A DNA stretch of 37,426 nt, taken from the NCBI RefSeq assembly GCF_026540855.1, contig NZ_JALNUP010000030.1:1-37426 (forward strand), read 5' to 3'. Positions 35,046 to 37,426 of the stretch are shown piece after piece. The stretch comes from Sphingomonas sp. GC_Shp_5. Lineage in GTDB: Bacteria; Pseudomonadota; Alphaproteobacteria; Sphingomonadales; Sphingomonadaceae. Position numbers and translations under genes: made by a program. Under the pieces are notes generated by a model. The model did not search any database, was not told the origin of the DNA, and worked only from the letters and a program-made list of their open reading frames with translations. Positions within the stretch are counted from its first letter, which is position 1. The number at the start of each line of letters is the position of its first letter.

Positions 35046-35138
35046 TCGTCTTCGATCGTGCCAAGGTGGTACAACAGCCCATGTTGCGTCGCATCATGGC
35101 GCGGCTAAGTACGGCATCCCAGGCTGAAGGTGATGACA

Positions 35139-35288
35139 ATGGAAGGGTATCTAGAGGCGCTCAACCTGCTTGACCGTGCCTTGGCCATCCTCGATCGCCT
35201 GGATGAGGGCGTCGCTGCGGCCCATCTCAGCAGCGTCATCGAGGCGGTACAGGCTGCTATTGCGTCGAACGCGCCTCAGCCGGACTAA
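35139..35288 (+). CDS. 49-residue helical ORF, function unknown
   Basis: A short frame starts with ATG 35139, with AAGG 8 bases upstream, and ends with TAA at 35286-35288. The peptide begins MEGYLEALNLLDRALAIL and is strongly helical and acidic, with leucines and alanines in heptad-like spacing. Its last 32 bases overlap the end of the opposite-strand MarR-like gene. The regular amphipathic pattern and codon use suggest a real gene; an ATG at 35133 would be too close to the ribosome site. No family can be named with confidence. Confidence 0.6.
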   Translation: MEGYLEALNLLDRALAILDRLDEGVAAAHLSSVIEAVQAAIASNAPQPD

Positions 35289-35673
35289 CCCCTTCCTGCC
35301 ACGCAGCCATGACGCTCGCGAGCGCGGCATGCACCACCGCCTGCCCCTGCGCCGTTAGCGTGCAGGTTAGCGAATCGCGCTCCACCAGCCCCTCCTGAAC
35401 GAACGCGCCGACCCAGCGCAGCATCACGGTCGGCGACGCACCGGTCGCTGTGTCCAACGAGCGCAACGTCACAGCCTCGCCGTCCTCGGAGGCAACGAAC
35501 AGCGCTAGCAGGAGGTCGAGGCCCGGGCTGCTGATCATCATCGGGGGCAGCGCCTCGTTCAGCACCCGGCGCGCGGCGATCAGCCGGCGTGCGACTTCCA
35601 ACGCCGCCCGCGGCGCCAGTCGCCCATTGTCACGCATCCCGAACGCCGGTTCGGCAACCGCGCTATGCGCCAT
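35257..35673 (-). CDS. MarR-like winged-helix regulator
   Basis: A 138-residue protein that looks like a small winged helix-turn-helix regulator. Helices ALEVARRLIAARRVLNEAL and PGLDLLLALFVAS precede the recognition region VTLRSLDTATGASPTVMLRWV, then the wing GLVERDSLTCTLTAQGQAVV. This order fits the MarR fold, although similarity is loose. The ATG at 35671-35673 has GGAG 9 bases upstream. The region upstream carries direct and inverted repeats that could be its own operator. Confidence 0.72.
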   Translation of the reverse strand: MAHSAVAEPAFGMRDNGRLAPRAALEVARRLIAARRVLNEALPPMMISSPGLDLLLALFVASEDGEAVTLRSLDTATGASPTVMLRWVGAFVQEGLVERDSLTCTLTAQGQAVVHAALASVMAAWQEGVSPAEARSTQ

Positions 35674-35856
35674 ATCCTCTCACTCCACCTACGCTGGAAC
35701 AAACCTGACGCCTGCCCGTTGATATGGGTTAAATACGGCAGCAACGCTAAGACTTTGTTGCTTTTTTACGGCAGCACTGGTGTCGCGACCCTAGATTTTT
35801 GCTGCTGCGCGCATTGGCCGCTTGAGTGAACGGCCAATCCCGCTCAGCATCAGCCG
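35674..35856. promoter_or_regulatory. Repeat-rich divergent regulatory region
   Basis: This 183-base gap between the MarR-like gene and the divergent M28 peptidase gene has three signals. TACGGCAGCA occurs twice as direct repeats at 35734-35743 and 35767-35776 (33 bases apart). AGCAAC and GTTGCT form an inverted pair at 35740-35745 and 35757-35762, followed by a T-run. ATTGGCCG and CGGCCAAT form an inverted pair at 35813-35820 and 35831-35838. They are candidate operator sites for the adjacent regulator. Confidence 0.45.
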
Positions 35857-37131
35857 ATGATCATGTCCTTGCTGCTCGCGGCGGCCGCCCCCGTCCTTCC
35901 CCCTCCCAGTCAGGCCCGTCTCAAGGCGGACGTCACCAGCCTGGTCGGCTTCGGCACTCGTCATACGCTGTCGACCACCACCGATCCCCACCGCGGAATC
36001 GGTGCGGCGCGGACTTGGATGGCCGCGCAATTCGATGCGATCGGCCGGGGTTGCGGCGGATGCATCAAGGTGGAGCGGATCAGCCGCCGCTTTACCGGCC
36101 CGCGCGCGCCAAACGGCGTGATCGTCGAGGACGTGCTCGGCATCCAGCCGGGGCGCGATCCCAATCGCGTGGTGATTGTTGGCGGCCATATCGACAGCCG
36201 CGTCACCGACGTGATGAACGCCACCGCCGACGCGCCGGGCGCCAACGACGATGCCTCGGGCGTCGCGCTGGTGCTCGAAACCGCGCGGCTGCTGTCCAAG
36301 CGCCGCTTTGACGCCACCATCATCTACGTCGCCTTCTCCGCCGAGGAGCAGGGGCTGTGGGGCGCCGAACTGCTCGCCGACACCGTCAAGGCGCGCGGCT
36401 GGCAGGTGTCGGCGATGCTCAACGACGACATCGTCGGCAATTCGATCGGCCAGGGCGGGGTGCGTGACGGTGGCCGGGTGCGGGTCTTCTCCGAGGGCAT
36501 TCGGGCCGCGGAGAATGAGGCCGAAACGCAGCGCCGGCGCGGCGAGGGCGGCGAGGATGACGGCCCGTCGCGCGCGCTCGCCAAGACGATCGATGGCATC
36601 GCCAGGGGCATCCCCGGCGGCCTCGACGTCGTCGTTGAGCGCCGCCCCGACCGGTTCGGCCGCGGCGGCGATCACGAGCCCTTCCTGGCATTGGGATACC
36701 CAGCGGTGCGCTTCTCGGTCGGCGCCGAAAATTGGGATCGCCAGCACCAGGATCTGCGCACCGAGCAGGGCGTCGTCTATGGCGACACGATCGAGGGCAT
36801 GGATTTCGGCTATCTGGCCAAGGTCACGGCGATCAACGCCGCCACCCTCGCCCGCCTTGCCGCAGCCCCCGCCGCGCCGGCGACGGCGGCGCTGGTCGGC
36901 GATCTGTCACGCGATACCCAGGTCAGCTGGGCGGCGGTGCCGGGCGCGGTCGGCTACCGGGTGCGCTGGCGCGACAATGACGCGCTCAGCTGGAGCGACA
37001 GCCGCGACGTGACCGGGACCAGCACGGTGCTGACCCAGGTGCCGGTGGACGACCATTTCGTCGGCGTCTCCGCCCTCGCGGCTGACGGCAGCGAAAGCCT
37101 CGTCACTTTCGCCGGCCGTGCGCGCAAGTAA
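35857..37131 (+). CDS. M28-family zinc aminopeptidase, exported, with C-terminal beta domain
   Basis: A 424-residue metallopeptidase. The N-terminus (MIMSLLLAAAAPVLPPPSQA) looks like a short signal peptide without the usual basic start, so the start could be a little different. Zinc ligands are in order: H111 and D113 (GGHIDS), the bridging D131 in GANDDASG, E163/E164 (SAEEQGLWGAE, catalytic Glu and ligand), D190 or D191 (LNDDIVGN) and H273 (GGDHEPF). Residues 340-424 form a beta-rich, fibronectin type III-like domain (QVSWAAVPGAVGYRVRW). It probably trims peptides in the periplasm or outside the cell. The ribosome site is weak. Confidence 0.92.
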   Translation: MIMSLLLAAAAPVLPPPSQARLKADVTSLVGFGTRHTLSTTTDPHRGIGAARTWMAAQFDAIGRGCGGCIKVERISRRFTGPRAPNGVIVEDVLGIQPGRDPNRVVIVGGHIDSRVTDVMNATADAPGANDDASGVALVLETARLLSKRRFDATIIYVAFSAEEQGLWGAELLADTVKARGWQVSAMLNDDIVGNSIGQGGVRDGGRVRVFSEGIRAAENEAETQRRRGEGGEDDGPSRALAKTIDGIARGIPGGLDVVVERRPDRFGRGGDHEPFLALGYPAVRFSVGAENWDRQHQDLRTEQGVVYGDTIEGMDFGYLAKVTAINAATLARLAAAPAAPATAALVGDLSRDTQVSWAAVPGAVGYRVRWRDNDALSWSDSRDVTGTSTVLTQVPVDDHFVGVSALAADGSESLVTFAGRARK

Positions 37132-37152
37132 GCGCGCGGCCGGGTTAGCCGG

Positions 37153-37426
37153 TCAGCGGCAGGCGCAATGCAATGCCGGCCGAAGCCGCCACACGCGCTT
37201 TACCCGCTTGGTCGCCGGCCGCCGCGTGTAGGTGACGGCATCCTCGTAGATCTCGGTGGTGGTCGTGGTCACCACCGGCGCGGTCTGCACCACCACCGTC
37301 GTGGTCGTCGTGCCGGGATAATAATAGCCGCCGTGTGCATAGCCACCGCCGCCGTTGGTGGTGGTCACCGTGGTGCGACCATCCGCGGATACCCAGTCGG
37401 GCCGCTCGTGCGGCGGCAGGGCGCGC
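37153..37426 (-). CDS. Gly/Thr/Tyr-rich protein, 3' part only
   Basis: The frame is open to the window edge, so the N-terminus is missing. The visible 90 residues include ERPDWVSADGRTTV, a Gly/Tyr-rich GGGGYAHGGYYYPG, runs of Thr (TTTTTVVV, VTTTTTEIYED) and a basic end, TRRPATKRVKRVWRLRP, closing with CACR. Such composition occurs in envelope glycine-zipper proteins of sphingomonads, but no zipper is visible in this part. It converges on the peptidase gene with 21 bases between stops. Function unknown. Confidence 0.6.
   Translation of the reverse strand, partial: RALPPHERPDWVSADGRTTVTTTNGGGGYAHGGYYYPGTTTTTVVVQTAPVVTTTTTEIYEDAVTYTRRPATKRVKRVWRLRPALHCACR

Noticed and set aside
35740..35767. 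Intrinsic terminator from the AGCAAC/GTTGCT pair and T-run
   Set aside because: The stem is only six bases with an eleven-base loop, and no plus-strand gene ends just before it.
1..37426. CRISPR arrays, tRNA or rRNA genes, transposases, prophage or defence genes
   Set aside because: I saw no regularly spaced repeats, no cloverleaf-like stretches and no protein of these classes; the gaps are short and accounted for.

Overview
The window is GC-rich chromosomal DNA from an alphaproteobacterium, most probably a member of the Sphingomonadales (Sphingomonas-like). The indications are the complete alphaproteobacterial dcw gene order, an NDUFA12-family gene next to a DUF2155 gene and aat, dispersed palindromes of the GTCAnnCC...GGGATGAC type, and heavy use of GTG starts that overlap the preceding stop as GTGA. 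The genus is inferred from gene content and protein style, not from a marker-gene search.

Positions 1-18076, all on the minus strand, hold a complete division and cell wall (dcw) cluster. In transcription order it is mraZ, rsmH, ftsL, ftsI, murE, murF, mraY, murD, ftsW, murG, murC, murB, ddl, ftsQ, ftsA and ftsZ, with ftsZ cut by the window edge. It encodes the cytoplasmic steps from UDP-MurNAc to lipid II (MurC, D, E, F, Ddl, MurB, MraY, MurG), the septal polymerase and transpeptidase (FtsW, FtsI), the FtsL/FtsQ scaffold and the FtsA/FtsZ ring. Most junctions are 1-4 base stop/start overlaps, so translational coupling is likely along the whole cluster.

Positions 18370-25968 hold a small single-pass membrane protein, a cysteine-synthase-family gene with a possible 57-residue leader ORF, a small lipoprotein gene closed by a near-perfect intrinsic terminator, and aat. 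A minus-strand run follows: recX, a two-domain cold-shock protein, a DUF192 lipoprotein, an NDUFA12 homologue and a DUF2155 protein. aat and the DUF2155 gene converge and share 184 coding bases. A fatty-acyl-AMP-ligase-like gene is divergent from recX.

Positions 26008-31029 hold two palindromic repeat elements, a membrane-bound PAS-GGDEF-EAL protein, a DUF3140 protein, a MAPEG-family membrane protein and a polytopic GT-C-like membrane protein. Positions 31044-34465 form a minus-strand unit: pyruvate dehydrogenase E2, a tiny membrane protein, a YciA-like thioesterase and dihydrolipoamide dehydrogenase. The right end has a universal stress protein, a 49-residue ORF, a MarR-like regulator, an M28 peptidase with a C-terminal beta domain, and the 3' part of a Gly/Thr-rich protein gene.

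Most of the window is conserved housekeeping sequence. I found no defence system, prophage, CRISPR array, transposase, tRNA or rRNA. The points most worth a second look are the aat/DUF2155 antisense overlap, the possible leader ORF in front of the cysteine synthase, the nested palindrome at 26008-26118, the interrupted E2-E3 operon, and the small uncharacterised genes.
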